64,000 bases of DNA. It comes from Paracoccus albicereus. Lineage in GTDB: Bacteria; Pseudomonadota; Alphaproteobacteria; Rhodobacterales; Rhodobacteraceae. The DNA lies in assembly GCF_024359525.1 (NCBI RefSeq), contig NZ_JAKZEU010000006.1:62001-126000 (forward strand). The letters are read 5' to 3'. Position numbers and translations under genes: made by a program. Below, piece by piece: positions 1 through 11,575 of this stretch. The notes under the pieces are model-generated. The model searched no databases. It was given only the letters and a program-made list of their open reading frames with translations, and was not told where the DNA came from. Within the stretch, counting starts at the first letter, position 1. Every line of letters begins with the position of its first letter.

Positions 1-1844
1 TATCCACTGGAATAGCCGTCGCCCGAGAAGACGTGGCTGAAATGCGGCGTGCCATGACGCATCGGGATCGCGGCGGGCGCGCCAAGCCTGTCCTGCAATG
101 CACGCTGACGCGCCAGCGGGTCGGCAGGCGGCTCGCCCGAGTGGAAGTCCAGATCGACCAGCGCGGATTGCAGATACTCTGTTGTCGCGAAACCCTGCTG
201 GGCACGGTCGGCCGCGACGATGCGCTTGCGAAGATCCTCGGGCAGCGCTTCGCCCGTCTCGTAGTGTCGGGCATGCGCATCGAGCACCTGCGGCTGCTCC
301 AGCCAGTGTTCGTAAAGCTGGCTCGGCAACTCGACGAAATCGCGGGCGACTGATGTCCCCGAGATCGAGGGCCAGGTCACGTCCGACAGGATGTGGTGCA
401 GCGCGTGGCCGAACTCGTGGAACAGGGTGTGGGCGTCGTTCCAGGACAGGAAGGCTGGCTCGCCCGGTTCGTCCGGGGGCGTGAAGTTGCAGACATTCAC
501 GACGATCGCGCGCTGTCCCCCGCCCGGCGCAGGCCGGGCATCGTCAGGACCACCCAGCTTGTGCTGAACCTGCAGGCTGGAACACCACGCGCCCGACCGC
601 TTCCCCGGACGCGCGAAGAAATCACCGATGAACGTCGCCATCGGCTTGCCGTCCCGCGTGATCGTCCAAGCCCGCACATCCGGGCGCCACAGGGCGGCGT
701 TGATCGGATCGAATTCCAGCCCGAACAACCGGTGCGCGGTATCGAAGACCGCGCCGATCATCGCGTCGAGCGTCAGATACGGCTTGACCGCGCTGTCATC
801 CAGATCGTGCTCCGCCTTGCGCCGCCGCTCTGCGTAATAGCGCCAGTCCCACGCTTCCAGCGCGCCGTTGATGCCGTCACCGTGCAGCATCTCGGTCAGC
901 TTCGCCTCGTCGTCGGACGCGCGGCGCATCGCCGCCTCCCAGACCTCGGTCAGAAGCGCGCGGACCTTTTCCGCGTCGCCGGCCATTTCGGGTTCCAGCT
1001 TGTAGGACGCGAAATCGGCATAGCCCAGCAATTGCGCGCGTTCGTGGCGCAGGGCCAGGATCTCGGTCAGGATCGGCAGGTTGTTCGTTTCCTCGCCGCC
1101 CGCGCCCTCTCCGCTGCCGCGCCGGGTCCAGGCGGTGAAGGCCGTTTCACGCAGGGCACGGTCGCTGGCATGTTCCAGGAACGGCACAATCAGCGAGCGG
1201 TTCAGGGTGATCACCTGCCCCGTCAGCCCGCGCTCGCGCGCCGCCGCCCGCATCGACGCCACAAGCCACGCAGGCAAACCCGACAGACCGCTATCGGGCA
1301 CAGGCAGGACGTAATCGCGCTCATCCGTCAGCACGTTCTGCGAGAATTGCGTGGTTAGGACCGCCAGCCGGCCACGGATCTCGGCCATACGCTTGCGCGC
1401 ATCGGTCCCCAGCCCCGCGCCCGACCGTTTCAGATCGCGCAGCGCCAGTTCGGTTACGCGGCGATCCTCGGGCTCCAGCCGCTCCAGATGCTCGGCCACC
1501 TGCGCCACCCGGTCATAAAGCCGCGGGTCCATCCCTACCTTGCTGCCGTAAGCGGCAAGCTTGGGGGCGAAATCCCGTTCCAGTTCCTGCCGTGCGGGGT
1601 TCGAGTCGGTGCCGGCCAGCGTGTAGAAAACCGCAAGGACACGGTTCAGACCTTCTTCCGCCATCTCCATCGCTGCGATCGTATTCTCGAATGTCGGCGA
1701 GGTGGGGCTGGACGCGATCGCCTCGACCGCCGCTTCGGCGCGGGCCAGTTCGGTCTCGAAGGCGGGGGCGAAATCCGCATCCTCGATCAGATCGAAACGC
1801 GGCAACCCGTGCGGGCCGCTCCATTGCGTGAGTTCGGGGTTCAT
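1..1844 (-). CDS. M3 family oligopeptidase (partial, C-terminus beyond left edge)
   Basis: Zinc metallopeptidase of the M3 (oligopeptidase A / peptidyl-dipeptidase Dcp) family, which degrades short peptides in the cytoplasm. The reading frame stays open from the start to the left edge, about 614 residues, so the C-terminus is missing. The zinc motif HEFGHALHH is encoded on the minus strand around 391-429, as expected for the catalytic domain. The N-terminus (MNPELTQWSG...) is typical of the family. The ATG at 1844 has an AGGAG Shine-Dalgarno 7 nt upstream. Transcribed leftwards, divorced from the next gene by about 70 bp. Confidence 0.9.
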   Translation of the reverse strand, partial: MNPELTQWSGPHGLPRFDLIEDADFAPAFETELARAEAAVEAIASSPTSPTFENTIAAMEMAEEGLNRVLAVFYTLAGTDSNPARQELERDFAPKLAAYGSKVGMDPRLYDRVAQVAEHLERLEPEDRRVTELALRDLKRSGAGLGTDARKRMAEIRGRLAVLTTQFSQNVLTDERDYVLPVPDSGLSGLPAWLVASMRAAARERGLTGQVITLNRSLIVPFLEHASDRALRETAFTAWTRRGSGEGAGGEETNNLPILTEILALRHERAQLLGYADFASYKLEPEMAGDAEKVRALLTEVWEAAMRRASDDEAKLTEMLHGDGINGALEAWDWRYYAERRRKAEHDLDDSAVKPYLTLDAMIGAVFDTAHRLFGLEFDPINAALWRPDVRAWTITRDGKPMATFIGDFFARPGKRSGAWCSSLQVQHKLGGPDDARPAPGGGQRAIVVNVCNFTPPDEPGEPAFLSWNDAHTLFHEFGHALHHILSDVTWPSISGTSVARDFVELPSQLYEHWLEQPQVLDAHARHYETGEALPEDLRKRIVAADRAQQGFATTEYLQSALVDLDFHSGEPPADPLARQRALQDRLGAPAAIPMRHGTPHFSHVFSGDGYSSG

Positions 1845-1915
1845 CGCTTGTCTCCTGCCGTTCGGAGCGCGACCCTAGGCCCTATGCGCGGCAGAGGAAA
1901 GCCGACCCGGCAGCA

Positions 1916-2425
1916 TCATTTCGCAGCCGGGCATAACGACCCCCGTAAGGGATCGTCCGCTGCCAGCGGCTGCCATTCGGCGACATCGCCATTCGCCGCG
2001 ACCAGCCCCTGCCGATTGCCCGCGCAATCGGCCACGATCCGCATGGTCAGCGTCGGACGCCAACGCTCGACCAGAAAGACCCGCGCGCGGGCTCCGCCTC
2101 CACCGGGCTGCACCGTCGCCCTGTCCAGCGCGGCGAAACGGGTGGTGGCGGGGATCACGAAGCTCCAGGGTCGGAACGCCTTGCCGCCGGCCCCGGTGCT
2201 GAGGATCTGAACCGTATCGGGCAGCTGCGCCTTCAGCCTCGGATACCACGTGTAATCGTTCCATATCGCGTAGCCGAGCATCGCGGCCCCGATCGCGGCG
2301 GGCATCAGCCAAGCGGGCAGACCACGGCCTGACAGCCCAGCCCAATGGCGCAGGATCAGCACCAGCGCCGCCGCACCGACGCCGACGGCAACCACGCCCA
2401 GAATGTCCAATCCGACACCGCTCAT
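1916..2425 (-). CDS. Conserved membrane protein of unknown function
   Basis: 169-residue protein that I do not recognise by name. It has two hydrophobic segments near the N-terminus (about residues 8-26 and 38-55). The rest is a soluble domain with few landmarks, containing two cysteines (about 135 and 165). The layout suggests an inner-membrane protein with a C-terminal soluble part. The ATG at 2425 is preceded by GAGGGG. It lies downstream of the symporter gene, but a probable terminator between them makes cotranscription unlikely. Confidence 0.7.
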   Translation of the reverse strand: MSGVGLDILGVVAVGVGAAALVLILRHWAGLSGRGLPAWLMPAAIGAAMLGYAIWNDYTWYPRLKAQLPDTVQILSTGAGGKAFRPWSFVIPATTRFAALDRATVQPGGGGARARVFLVERWRPTLTMRIVADCAGNRQGLVAANGDVAEWQPLAADDPLRGSLCPAAK

Positions 2426-2451
2426 CTTGACCCCTCGTCCGTTCGAAAAGC

Positions 2452-2482
2452 GAAAGCCGGCACGAGGTCCGCGCCGGCTTTC
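2452..2482 (-). terminator. Rho-independent terminator after the acetate symporter
   Basis: Perfect 10-bp stem (GAAAGCCGGC at 2452-2461 with GCCGGCTTTC at 2473-2482) around an 11-nt loop. It lies just past the stop codon of the minus-strand symporter gene. On that strand the stem is followed by the T-rich run CGCTTTTCG. Confidence 0.65.
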
Positions 2483-2505
2483 CCGTCATGTCACCGATGC
2501 CGATG

Positions 2506-4317
2506 TCAGTGCATCGCGGTCGCGCCCGAAGCACCCTGGGGCACGCGGATCGACTCGACCAGTTCCTGCACCTCGACCGGCGGCTCTTCGGTTGCGTTTG
2601 ACACCAGATAGGCGACGCCGAAGTTGATGATCGCGCCGATCACCCCGAAGGATGCGGGCGAGATCCCGAACAGCCAGTTTGCCGCGTTGTCTTCCAGCAT
2701 GTTGGTGCCGGCGATGAAGAACCAACCCTTGTAGATGAAGACGTAGATCAGCGTCGAGACGATGCCCGCGACCATGCCCCAGATCGCCCCCTGCTGATTG
2801 ATGCGCTTCGAGAAGATGCCCATCATCAGAACCGGGAAGATCGAGGACGCGGCAAGCCCGAAGGCCAAGGCCACGGTCTGCGCTGCGAAGCCCGGCGGGT
2901 TCAGACCCAGCAGCGTCGCCACAAGGATCGACACCGCCATCGAGATCCGGGCAGCGAGCAGTTCGCCCTTTTCGCTGATGTTGGGATTGAACGCACCCTT
3001 CACCAGGTCGTGGCTGACTGCACCCGAAATGGCGAGCAGCAGGCCTGCCGCCGTGGACAGGGCCGCGGCCAGACCGCCTGCCGCCACGATGGCGATGACC
3101 CAGCCGGGCAGGTTCGCGATTTCAGGGTTGGCGAGAACCATGATGTCGTTGTTGACCGTGGTCAGCTCGTTCCCCTGCAGCCCCTGCGAAGCGGCCATTT
3201 CCGCCGCCGGACCGTCGGTTGCGGCGTCGTTGTAGTGCTGGATCAGACCGTCGCCGTTCTTGTCTTCCCAGTTCAGCAGACCGGTCACCTGCCAGTTGCG
3301 CATCCAGCCCAGCTGATCGCTGTTCTCGATGTCTTCCAGCGACACGGCCGGCTGACTGAAGGTCTCGCCCGTCGCGGCTCCGGGCCACATCGTCGTGGTC
3401 AGGTTGAAGCGCGACATCGAGCCGACGGCCGGCGCGACGGTGTAGAGAAGTGCGATGAAGACCAGCGCCCATCCCGCCGATTTGCGGGCGTCCGCCACGC
3501 GCGGCACCGTGAAGAAGCGGATGATCACGTGCGGCAGACCCGCGGTCCCGATCATCAGCGCCAGTGTGAACAGCACCATGTCCAGCGTCGACTTGTGGTG
3601 CCCCGTGTAGGAGGTGAAGCCGAGATCGGTCACCACCCGGTCAAGCGTGGTCAGGAACTTCTCACCCCCGCCGTTGAGCGAGCCGAAAAGCCCGGTCTGC
3701 GGCAGCACGTGCCCGGTCAGATTCAGTGCGATGAAGACCGCCGGGATCGTGTAGGCGACGATCAGGACCAGATATTGTGCCACCTGCGTGTAGGTGATGC
3801 CCTTCATTCCGCCCAGAACGGCATAGACGAAGACCAGCGCCGCACCGATCCAGAGGCCGGTCGAATTCGACACCTCCAGATAGCGCGAGAAGGTCACGCC
3901 GACGCCGGTCATCTGGCCGATCACATAGGTGATCGAGATGATCAGCAGGCAGACCACCGCGATGATCCGCGCGGTGCGCGAATAAAAGCGCTCGCCGATG
4001 AACTCGGGCACGGTGAACTTGCCGAACTTGCGCAGATAGGGCGCAAGCAGCAGCGCCAGCAGCACGTAGCCGCCGGTCCAGCCCATCAGGTAGGTCGAGT
4101 TGTCGTAGCCGGTGAAGGCGATCAGACCGGCCATCGAGATGAAGGACGCCGCCGACATCCAGTCGGCCGCTGTCGCCATCCCGTTCATCACCGGGCCGAC
4201 GGACCGATTGGCTGCATAGAATTCCGAGGTCGATCCCGCACGGGCCCAGATGGCGATGCCAATATACAGCGCGAAGCTGAGGCCGATGAAGATCAGGTTA
4301 AGGGAATACTGGCTCAT
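2506..4317 (-). CDS. Sodium:solute symporter, acetate/cation symporter-like (VC_2705 type)
   Basis: 603-residue polytopic inner-membrane protein of the SSS family, probably taking up acetate or another short carboxylate with sodium. The first helices (FAALYIGIAIWAR-type start, then GWTGGYVLLALLLAPYLRKFG) match the family. A long hydrophilic insert at about residues 320-400, with an EF-hand-like DKNGDG stretch, is characteristic of the VC_2705 subgroup, whose members are larger than ActP of E. coli. Start 4317 has GGGAG upstream. It is 12 nt behind the DUF4212 gene and close to acs, so import and activation of acetate are encoded together. Exact substrate is inferred. Confidence 0.88.
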   Translation of the reverse strand: MSQYSLNLIFIGLSFALYIGIAIWARAGSTSEFYAANRSVGPVMNGMATAADWMSAASFISMAGLIAFTGYDNSTYLMGWTGGYVLLALLLAPYLRKFGKFTVPEFIGERFYSRTARIIAVVCLLIISITYVIGQMTGVGVTFSRYLEVSNSTGLWIGAALVFVYAVLGGMKGITYTQVAQYLVLIVAYTIPAVFIALNLTGHVLPQTGLFGSLNGGGEKFLTTLDRVVTDLGFTSYTGHHKSTLDMVLFTLALMIGTAGLPHVIIRFFTVPRVADARKSAGWALVFIALLYTVAPAVGSMSRFNLTTTMWPGAATGETFSQPAVSLEDIENSDQLGWMRNWQVTGLLNWEDKNGDGLIQHYNDAATDGPAAEMAASQGLQGNELTTVNNDIMVLANPEIANLPGWVIAIVAAGGLAAALSTAAGLLLAISGAVSHDLVKGAFNPNISEKGELLAARISMAVSILVATLLGLNPPGFAAQTVALAFGLAASSIFPVLMMGIFSKRINQQGAIWGMVAGIVSTLIYVFIYKGWFFIAGTNMLEDNAANWLFGISPASFGVIGAIINFGVAYLVSNATEEPPVEVQELVESIRVPQGASGATAMH

Positions 4318-4329
4318 GTTTCGTACTCC

Positions 4330-4590
4330 CTACTCTTCCACGCCGTAGTCGCGGTCAATCTTGTTCATCCGCGCGGCGTAAAAGAAGATCAGCACGATGA
4401 AGACCAGGATCGAGCCTTGCTGCGCGAACCAGAAGCCAAGGTCCGTGCCTCCGATCTTGATCCCCGACAGAAGCGGGCGAAGGATGATGGCGAAGCCGTA
4501 GGACACCAGCGCCCAGATGGCGAGGCAGATCCAGATGACCCTGACATTGGCCCGCCAGTAGCCCATGCGGTCAGATGTTTTCGTGTTCAT
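4330..4590 (-). CDS. DUF4212 small subunit of sodium/substrate symporter
   Basis: 86-residue membrane protein with two predicted helices (about residues 18-38 and 52-74) and charged ends. It matches DUF4212, the small partner found directly before VC_2705-type SSS symporters. The gene immediately precedes the symporter (12-nt gap) on the same strand, as expected for a two-component transporter. Start 4590 has GAGGG upstream. Confidence 0.88.
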   Translation of the reverse strand: MNTKTSDRMGYWRANVRVIWICLAIWALVSYGFAIILRPLLSGIKIGGTDLGFWFAQQGSILVFIVLIFFYAARMNKIDRDYGVEE

Positions 4591-4685
4591 GTCCCTCGGT
4601 TCCCTCCCTTGTCGGACATTTCCCTCCCGGTTCCGCCGCTTTTATGATGTCCGCCCCGGTCACCGGCGGCGTGCCGGGGCGCTGG

Positions 4686-4709
4686 ACCCGCTTGCTGACG
4701 CAAGCGGGT
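4686..4709 (-). other. Hairpin downstream of acs
   Basis: A perfect 10-bp inverted repeat (ACCCGCTTGC / GCAAGCGGGT) with a tgac loop sits 8 nt past the acs stop codon. A second GC-rich inverted repeat lies at 4653-4680. Neither has a U-run after it on the minus strand, so it may attenuate, or protect the acs 3' end, rather than fully terminate before the DUF4212-symporter pair. Confidence 0.4.
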
Positions 4710-4716
4710 AATAAAA

Positions 4717-6672
<1,956 letters not shown>

Positions 6673-7019
6673 CGCAGACCTCCCTCTCTGTGTTCCGGAC
6701 GCCAAACACGAGCCTTAGCCAACGATGGCGCCCCCTCATCCATCGCATGCAATCTAGTCGGCTTGTTGCAGGGGGTAAATGTCTTTCTTTTTTGGCGATA
6801 CTTCACTCATAGGATTGATGTTAAAAGAGAATCGAGTGGAGGCTGGGCACCTCAGTTATCGTCCGCAAGCGTCGAATGGTGCCCCGCCGGCAGAGGCAGT
6901 GAAAAACGAGCGAACAAGAATCGATCTTGGCGAGGCATAATCTGGAAACAAAAGAACGCCGTCGCGAATGATCGCGACGGCGTCGATGGCGTCTTAGGAG
7001 GTCGGCTAACGCGCCCGGC
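6673..7019. other. Intergenic region between acs and the beta-helix gene
   Basis: 347 bp without a convincing gene. It must hold the acs promoter, reading leftwards, and it contains the terminator of the upstream beta-helix gene at 6956-6983. A pyrimidine tract (tttcttttttgg, about 6784-6795) and AT-rich DNA around 6780-6840 contrast with the GC-rich surroundings. I see no clear tRNA or small protein. Confidence 0.5.
6956..6983 (-). terminator. Rho-independent terminator of the beta-helix gene
   Basis: Perfect 12-bp stem (ACGCCGTCGCGA / TCGCGACGGCGT) with a 4-nt loop, 37 bp past the stop codon of the minus-strand gene. It is followed on that strand by TCTTTTGTTT. Stem strength plus T-tract make this a convincing terminator. 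Confidence 0.8.
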
Positions 7020-9311
7020 TCAGCCCGGCATATCCATCCTCACCTGCATCGCCACGGTACCCTTCACCGCGCTTTTCCAGTTCAGCCGCAACTGGCGGTG
7101 GCTCGCGCCGATCATCGTCTGCGTCCATGGCATTTCAGCCACGCGCGCCCCCGCCGCATTTGTGATTGGCGTTTCCGCCACGACTGATCCGATGGACCTG
7201 ACCCAGCCCATGAAAGGCAGCCCCCGCACGACGGCCGGCGTCCAGGTCACGGCAGCGGCGGCTTGCTGATGGCGCACAAGCAGTGGGTTGGCCACGTAGG
7301 TCTCGATCCCGTTGAACGTGTTTCCGTCGAACTGGATGTTGCGCATGCTGTTGTAGTCCAGGTCGGCAAAGGACGTATCCACCCGCTCGATCCGTTGAAC
7401 CGCGCCATCCAGCGCCTTGAACACGTTGCCCGATACGGTCAGCCCGTGAATGAAGTGCCCCGGACCATAGGGCTTCACGGTCAGCCAGGTGAACCAGTTC
7501 ACGGTGTTTGAACACAGGAAGGTGTTACCGGTGATGGTCAGCCCCCCGAAACTGTACTGGCTTCCGGTGAATCGCGGTCGGGCCGAATGTTCGTTCGTCC
7601 ATTCGATCGAGGAATTGTCGACATAATTGCCGGTGATCGTGGTCTGCACGTTGGTCAGCGTCAGCACCAGCCCGGCATAGCGCAAGCCATCCTTGCGGCC
7701 GTCGCCCTGAAACCAGTGGTTGCCGCTGATGATATGGCCGCCGCCATTCGCGACCATGAAATGGCCGAAGCGGACGAAGCGGTTGTCGCGGATCTTGGTG
7801 TCGTTAGCGTTCACGTTGATCGCGATCGACGTGCGGTCCTGCGCGTTCTTCTCGGACTCGTTCGAGATGAACTGGCAGCGATCGACCAGCAGGTCCTGAC
7901 ATCCTCGCCCGATCGAGGTGATGCCGCGGTCGCGCGGACGGGTGACGTAGCAATCGCGGATCGAGAACATCGACCCCGACGGCGGCAGCATGATTCCGCT
8001 GGCGACGCCGTTGCAGTGCAACTCAAGATCGACGAACTGCAGCCGGTCGAAATTGGTGCAGCCCGAGAAATCGAACAGGTAGCGATACCGATGGAAGGCG
8101 TAGGTTCGCGTCGCCGAACCGCCGTAAAGAGGCTGCGACAACGTCAGCGATTTGGCCGCGACGTTGCGGGCACGGACATAGACCTCGCGCCCGACGCCGT
8201 TGCCGATCACCCGGCTGCCGACCTCGATCGCAGCGACGTTCGCCACGTTGGTCAGCTGATAGGGGCTGTTGATGTCGTATTTGGCGGTGCTGGTGGCCGT
8301 TCCGGTGCGAAAGGCTGCTGTGTTCAGCGCAAGGATCTGACCGTTTGCGATAGACCGCCGGCTTGACCACGACCGTCCCTTGACCAGGTTGTGGATCTGG
8401 ATCGGCCGCGCCAGATCCACGCGCCGACCGCGCAGATCCAGCTCGACGTGATCGACATAGCCGAACATGGCTTGCAGCGCCTTTTCCAGACCCAGCGTCT
8501 CGTTGCCGAAGGCGTCGGCGTAGGTGGGGAAATCGAAGCTTTGCATGAAGGCGATGCGGACCGCGGCGGGCGCGGTCAACGTGCCCTTGAAACGGATCGG
8601 GGCGTTGATGCTGAGATCCGAACCGATCCGATAGCGTCCTTCGGGAACAAGGATGCCGCCGCCCTTGGCAGCCCTGTCGGCGGCGATGAAGGCCGCGCGG
8701 TCGTCCGTCGTGCCGTTACCAATCGCCCCGTAATCGCGCACATCGACCCAGTCGATCATCGATGGGACGAAGGCCGCAGTGATATCCTCGATCCTGACCG
8801 ACTCGATGCGGATCGAGCCGCCGTTCGCGCCGACCAGATCCAAGCCGAAATGCCCGAAGACCGGCACCGTGCCCCAGCGCATGTCCACGCCCGGCCGTGC
8901 CCCGACGCCGACGATGGCGCTGACCTCGATGATGTCGCCGTAGCTGCGCATGGCGACGGCGGGGCCGACCTCGACGAGCCCGCCGACATGGGTGCGCGAG
9001 GCGGTGCCTGCCCACCCCGCGATCCGCGCACTGCAAAGCGGTCCGGCGATGGCTTTCAGGCGGGCCGAGACGCGCAGATAGACGCCGGGGATCATCGGGG
9101 TCTCGCCCACGAAGCGCAGGCGGGTGATCGTGTCGGTCTTGCTGATCTCCATGCACACGCCGAAATCCTGATCGCCCGGCACGATTCCGGCATTCGGCGC
9201 ATCCGACCAGCGTGGTGAACCCGATGTGCCATCGGTGCGCGACCAGACACGCAGCCCCGCACGGAAATCGGGCGGCATCAACTGCAATCCGTTGGTGATG
9301 GCAATGTTCAT
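7020..9311 (-). CDS. Right-handed beta-helix protein, GH28-related / pectate-lyase-3 fold (candidate spike or fibre)
   Basis: 763-residue protein. Residues about 1-185 form an N-terminal beta-rich domain. At about 189-230 the stretch WVDVRDYGAIGNGTTDD is the entry motif of pectate-lyase-3 / GH28-related beta-helices, common in phage tailspikes and polysaccharide enzymes. The rest shows repeated ITGN / VSGNVF / FDGNTF turns of a parallel beta-helix. There is no signal peptide, which fits a particle-borne protein better than a secreted enzyme. From memory it is widely conserved in Rhodobacterales. The ATG at 9311 has GGGAG 8 nt upstream; a TTG five codons earlier is less likely. A near-consensus CtrA box lies 57 bp upstream. 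The spike role is inferred. Confidence 0.75.
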   Translation of the reverse strand: MNIAITNGLQLMPPDFRAGLRVWSRTDGTSGSPRWSDAPNAGIVPGDQDFGVCMEISKTDTITRLRFVGETPMIPGVYLRVSARLKAIAGPLCSARIAGWAGTASRTHVGGLVEVGPAVAMRSYGDIIEVSAIVGVGARPGVDMRWGTVPVFGHFGLDLVGANGGSIRIESVRIEDITAAFVPSMIDWVDVRDYGAIGNGTTDDRAAFIAADRAAKGGGILVPEGRYRIGSDLSINAPIRFKGTLTAPAAVRIAFMQSFDFPTYADAFGNETLGLEKALQAMFGYVDHVELDLRGRRVDLARPIQIHNLVKGRSWSSRRSIANGQILALNTAAFRTGTATSTAKYDINSPYQLTNVANVAAIEVGSRVIGNGVGREVYVRARNVAAKSLTLSQPLYGGSATRTYAFHRYRYLFDFSGCTNFDRLQFVDLELHCNGVASGIMLPPSGSMFSIRDCYVTRPRDRGITSIGRGCQDLLVDRCQFISNESEKNAQDRTSIAINVNANDTKIRDNRFVRFGHFMVANGGGHIISGNHWFQGDGRKDGLRYAGLVLTLTNVQTTITGNYVDNSSIEWTNEHSARPRFTGSQYSFGGLTITGNTFLCSNTVNWFTWLTVKPYGPGHFIHGLTVSGNVFKALDGAVQRIERVDTSFADLDYNSMRNIQFDGNTFNGIETYVANPLLVRHQQAAAAVTWTPAVVRGLPFMGWVRSIGSVVAETPITNAAGARVAEMPWTQTMIGASHRQLRLNWKSAVKGTVAMQVRMDMPG

Positions 9312-9368
9312 CGCGACGTCTCCCAATCAAACCGGCCGCCCGGGGCGGCGTGATTGGTCAACAGATAG

Positions 9369-9383
9369 TTTACGAACGGTTAA
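9369..9383 (-). promoter_or_regulatory. Near-consensus CtrA-type box before the beta-helix gene
   Basis: On the minus strand it reads TTAA-CCGTTCG-TAAA, i.e. TTAA-N7-TTAA with one mismatch and exact 7-nt spacing. It lies 57 bp upstream of the beta-helix start. Read on the plus strand (TTTACGAACGGTTAAC) it closely resembles the perfect box at 47882-47896. Confidence 0.5.
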
Positions 9384-9462
9384 CGCGGCCTGAATCGCCC
9401 GCGCGGCGCAACGGCGCGCCGCGCAACTGTCGTTGCGGTAAACCCGGCCGTGGCAGGGGTGC

Positions 9463-11049
9463 TCAGTCTTCGGCGGTCGCAAGCTCTCCGGCCAGCGCGC
9501 GTTCGATCAGCGCACGAGTCTCATCGACGCCGTAAAGCGCAATGAAGCCCCCGAAGCGCGGTCCCTGATCGGCACCCAGCAGCACCTGATAGAGGGCCGC
9601 GAACCAGTCGCGCAAAGGTTCGAACCCGTGTTCCTTGCCGACCGCGAAGACCATGCTTTGCAGTGCTTCCGGATCGGCGGGCTGATCCCATGCGGCCAGC
9701 CGCCCGGCCAGATCCTCCATCGCCCGACGCTCGACATCGGTCGGCACACGGAACGATCGTGTCGGTGCGACGAAATCGTTGAAATAACGCACCGCGAACC
9801 CTGCCGCCTTATCAAGACCGGGATTGGCTTCCGGGCTCGCATCGGGCGCATAGCGGCGGATGAACCCCCACAGACCGTCCTTGTCCGAAGCACCCGCGAC
9901 CGAAGCGAGATTCAGCAGCATCTGGAACGGCACGACCATATCGCTTGCGGGAACGTCGCCACCGTGGATGTGCCAGACCGGATTCGCCGCCTGCTGTTCC
10001 GGCGTCTGGTCGGGATAGGCGCGCAACTGCTGATGGTATTCGTCGACGGCCTTCGGGATCACGTCGAAATGCATCCGCTTGGCCGTTTTTGGCTTCTGGT
10101 ACATGAAATAGGACAGGCTTTCGGTCGCCGCATAGGTCAGCCACTCGTCGATGCTGAGCCCGTTGCCCTTCGACTTCGAGATCTTCTGTCCGTGCTGATC
10201 GAGGAACAGCTCGTAGGTGAAATGCTCTGGCTTGCGACCGCCGAGGATCTCGCAGATGCCGTCGTAGATCGGCGTGTTGGTGCTGTGATCCTTGCCGTAC
10301 ATCTCGAAATCGACGTCAAGCGCGGCCCAGCGGGCGCCGAAATCGGGCTTCCACTGCAGCTTCACGTTACCGCCGGTGACGGGCAGCGTCGTTTCCTCAC
10401 CATCCTCGTCGAAAGTGATCGTGCCGTTCGCCGCATCGACATGCTTGATCGGGACGTACAGCACGCGACCCGTCTTGCGGCTGATCGGCAGGAAGCAGGA
10501 ATAGGTCTGCTGACGCTCTTCGCGCAGACTGGCCAGCATAACGTCCATGATCGCTTCGTAGCGTTCGGCGGCCAGGCGCAGCGTGTCGTCGAACCGGCCC
10601 GAGCGATAGAATTCGGTCGCGCTGATGAATTCATAATCGAAGCCGAACGTGTCGAGGAACCGGCGCAGCATGGCGTTGTTGTGATCGCCGAAGCTCGCAT
10701 GTTCGCCGAACGGATCGGGCACCGATGTCAGCGGTTCCTGCAGATGCTCGCGCAGCATCTCGGTCTGCGGGACGTTGTCGGGAACCTTGCGCATTCCGTC
10801 CAGATCGTCCGAAAAGCAGATCAGCTTCGTAGGGATGTCGCTGATCATCTCGAAGGCGCGGCGGATCATCGTTGTCCGCGCGACTTCACCGAAGGTGCCG
10901 ATATGGGGCAGACCCGAAGGGCCGTAACCCGTCTCGAACAGCACGAAGCCCTTTTCGGGCGGCGCCTTCTCGTAGCGTTTCAGCACCCGGCGCGCCTCTT
11001 CGAAGGGCCAGGCCTTGGAGGTCATCGCGGCATCGCGCAGGGTCGTCAT
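9463..11049 (-). CDS. lysK: Lysine--tRNA ligase, class I
   Basis: 528-residue cytoplasmic enzyme that charges tRNA-Lys. It is the class I (archaeal-type) form used by many alphaproteobacteria instead of the class II LysS. The HIGH motif appears as PHIGT at residues 48-52 and the KMSKS loop as KISKS at 289-293. Length is normal for the class. The ATG at 11049 is preceded by GGAG 9 nt upstream; the open frame continues further but would overlap the divergent TerB gene. A GC-rich hairpin (9401-9424) follows the gene without a T-tract. Confidence 0.95.
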   Translation of the reverse strand: MTTLRDAAMTSKAWPFEEARRVLKRYEKAPPEKGFVLFETGYGPSGLPHIGTFGEVARTTMIRRAFEMISDIPTKLICFSDDLDGMRKVPDNVPQTEMLREHLQEPLTSVPDPFGEHASFGDHNNAMLRRFLDTFGFDYEFISATEFYRSGRFDDTLRLAAERYEAIMDVMLASLREERQQTYSCFLPISRKTGRVLYVPIKHVDAANGTITFDEDGEETTLPVTGGNVKLQWKPDFGARWAALDVDFEMYGKDHSTNTPIYDGICEILGGRKPEHFTYELFLDQHGQKISKSKGNGLSIDEWLTYAATESLSYFMYQKPKTAKRMHFDVIPKAVDEYHQQLRAYPDQTPEQQAANPVWHIHGGDVPASDMVVPFQMLLNLASVAGASDKDGLWGFIRRYAPDASPEANPGLDKAAGFAVRYFNDFVAPTRSFRVPTDVERRAMEDLAGRLAAWDQPADPEALQSMVFAVGKEHGFEPLRDWFAALYQVLLGADQGPRFGGFIALYGVDETRALIERALAGELATAED

Positions 11050-11143
11050 CTGAAAAACTCCGGTCACGGGGATCGACCGGGGCTTATTGAAACCCCGCGG
11101 GATCGTCAATAATTTGCCCCGCAAGCCCATTGGGAGTGGACCC

Positions 11144-11566
11144 ATGACCCTCGATCTGCCCTCGTTCTCGCCCGCCGACACGCTGGTCGCGGTCATGGTG
11201 GCCGTATCGGCCTCGGACCAGAACATGCGCACCGCCGAACTGATCGCGATTCAGCGGATCGTCGATCACACGCCGGTCTTTGCCAATTACGACACCGACC
11301 GCATCCGGGGCGTCAGCCAGACGGTGATCTCGCTTTTCGAAGAAGAGGACGGGATCGACGCCTTGTTCGGTCTGGTTCGCGACTCGCTGCCAGAGCGGTT
11401 GTACGAGACCGCCTATGTCCTGGCCTGCGACGTCGCCGCATCCGACGGTCAGGTAAGCGAGGGCGAAGCGGCACTGCTGCAGGAAATCCGCGACCAGCTT
11501 GAGATCTCTCGCCTGCACGCCGCCGCGATCGAGCTTGCGGCGCAAGTGCGTCACCGCCGGCTTTAG
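11144..11566 (+). CDS. TerB-family (tellurite-resistance-like) protein
   Basis: 140-residue all-helical protein. Acidic helices and segments such as [15 protein letters not shown] and [15 protein letters not shown] match the TerB fold, which has paired acidic metal-binding loops. Cellular role is uncertain; despite the family name, single TerB genes usually have no shown tellurite function. ATG 11144 has a GGGAGTGG site just upstream. It is divergent from lysK and convergent with the PBP4-type gene. Confidence 0.85.
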   Translation: MTLDLPSFSPADTLVAVMVAVSASDQNMRTAELIAIQRIVDHTPVFANYDTDRIRGVSQTVISLFEEEDGIDALFGLVRDSLPERLYETAYVLACDVAASDGQVSEGEAALLQEIRDQLEISRLHAAAIELAAQVRHRRL

Positions 11567-11575
11567 AACCCCTCT

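Noticed and set aside
2996-4647. Long open frame on the plus strand opposite the symporter genes
   Set aside because: Arg/Gln/Asp-rich composition and exact mirroring of a clear membrane transporter mark it as an antisense shadow caused by high GC.
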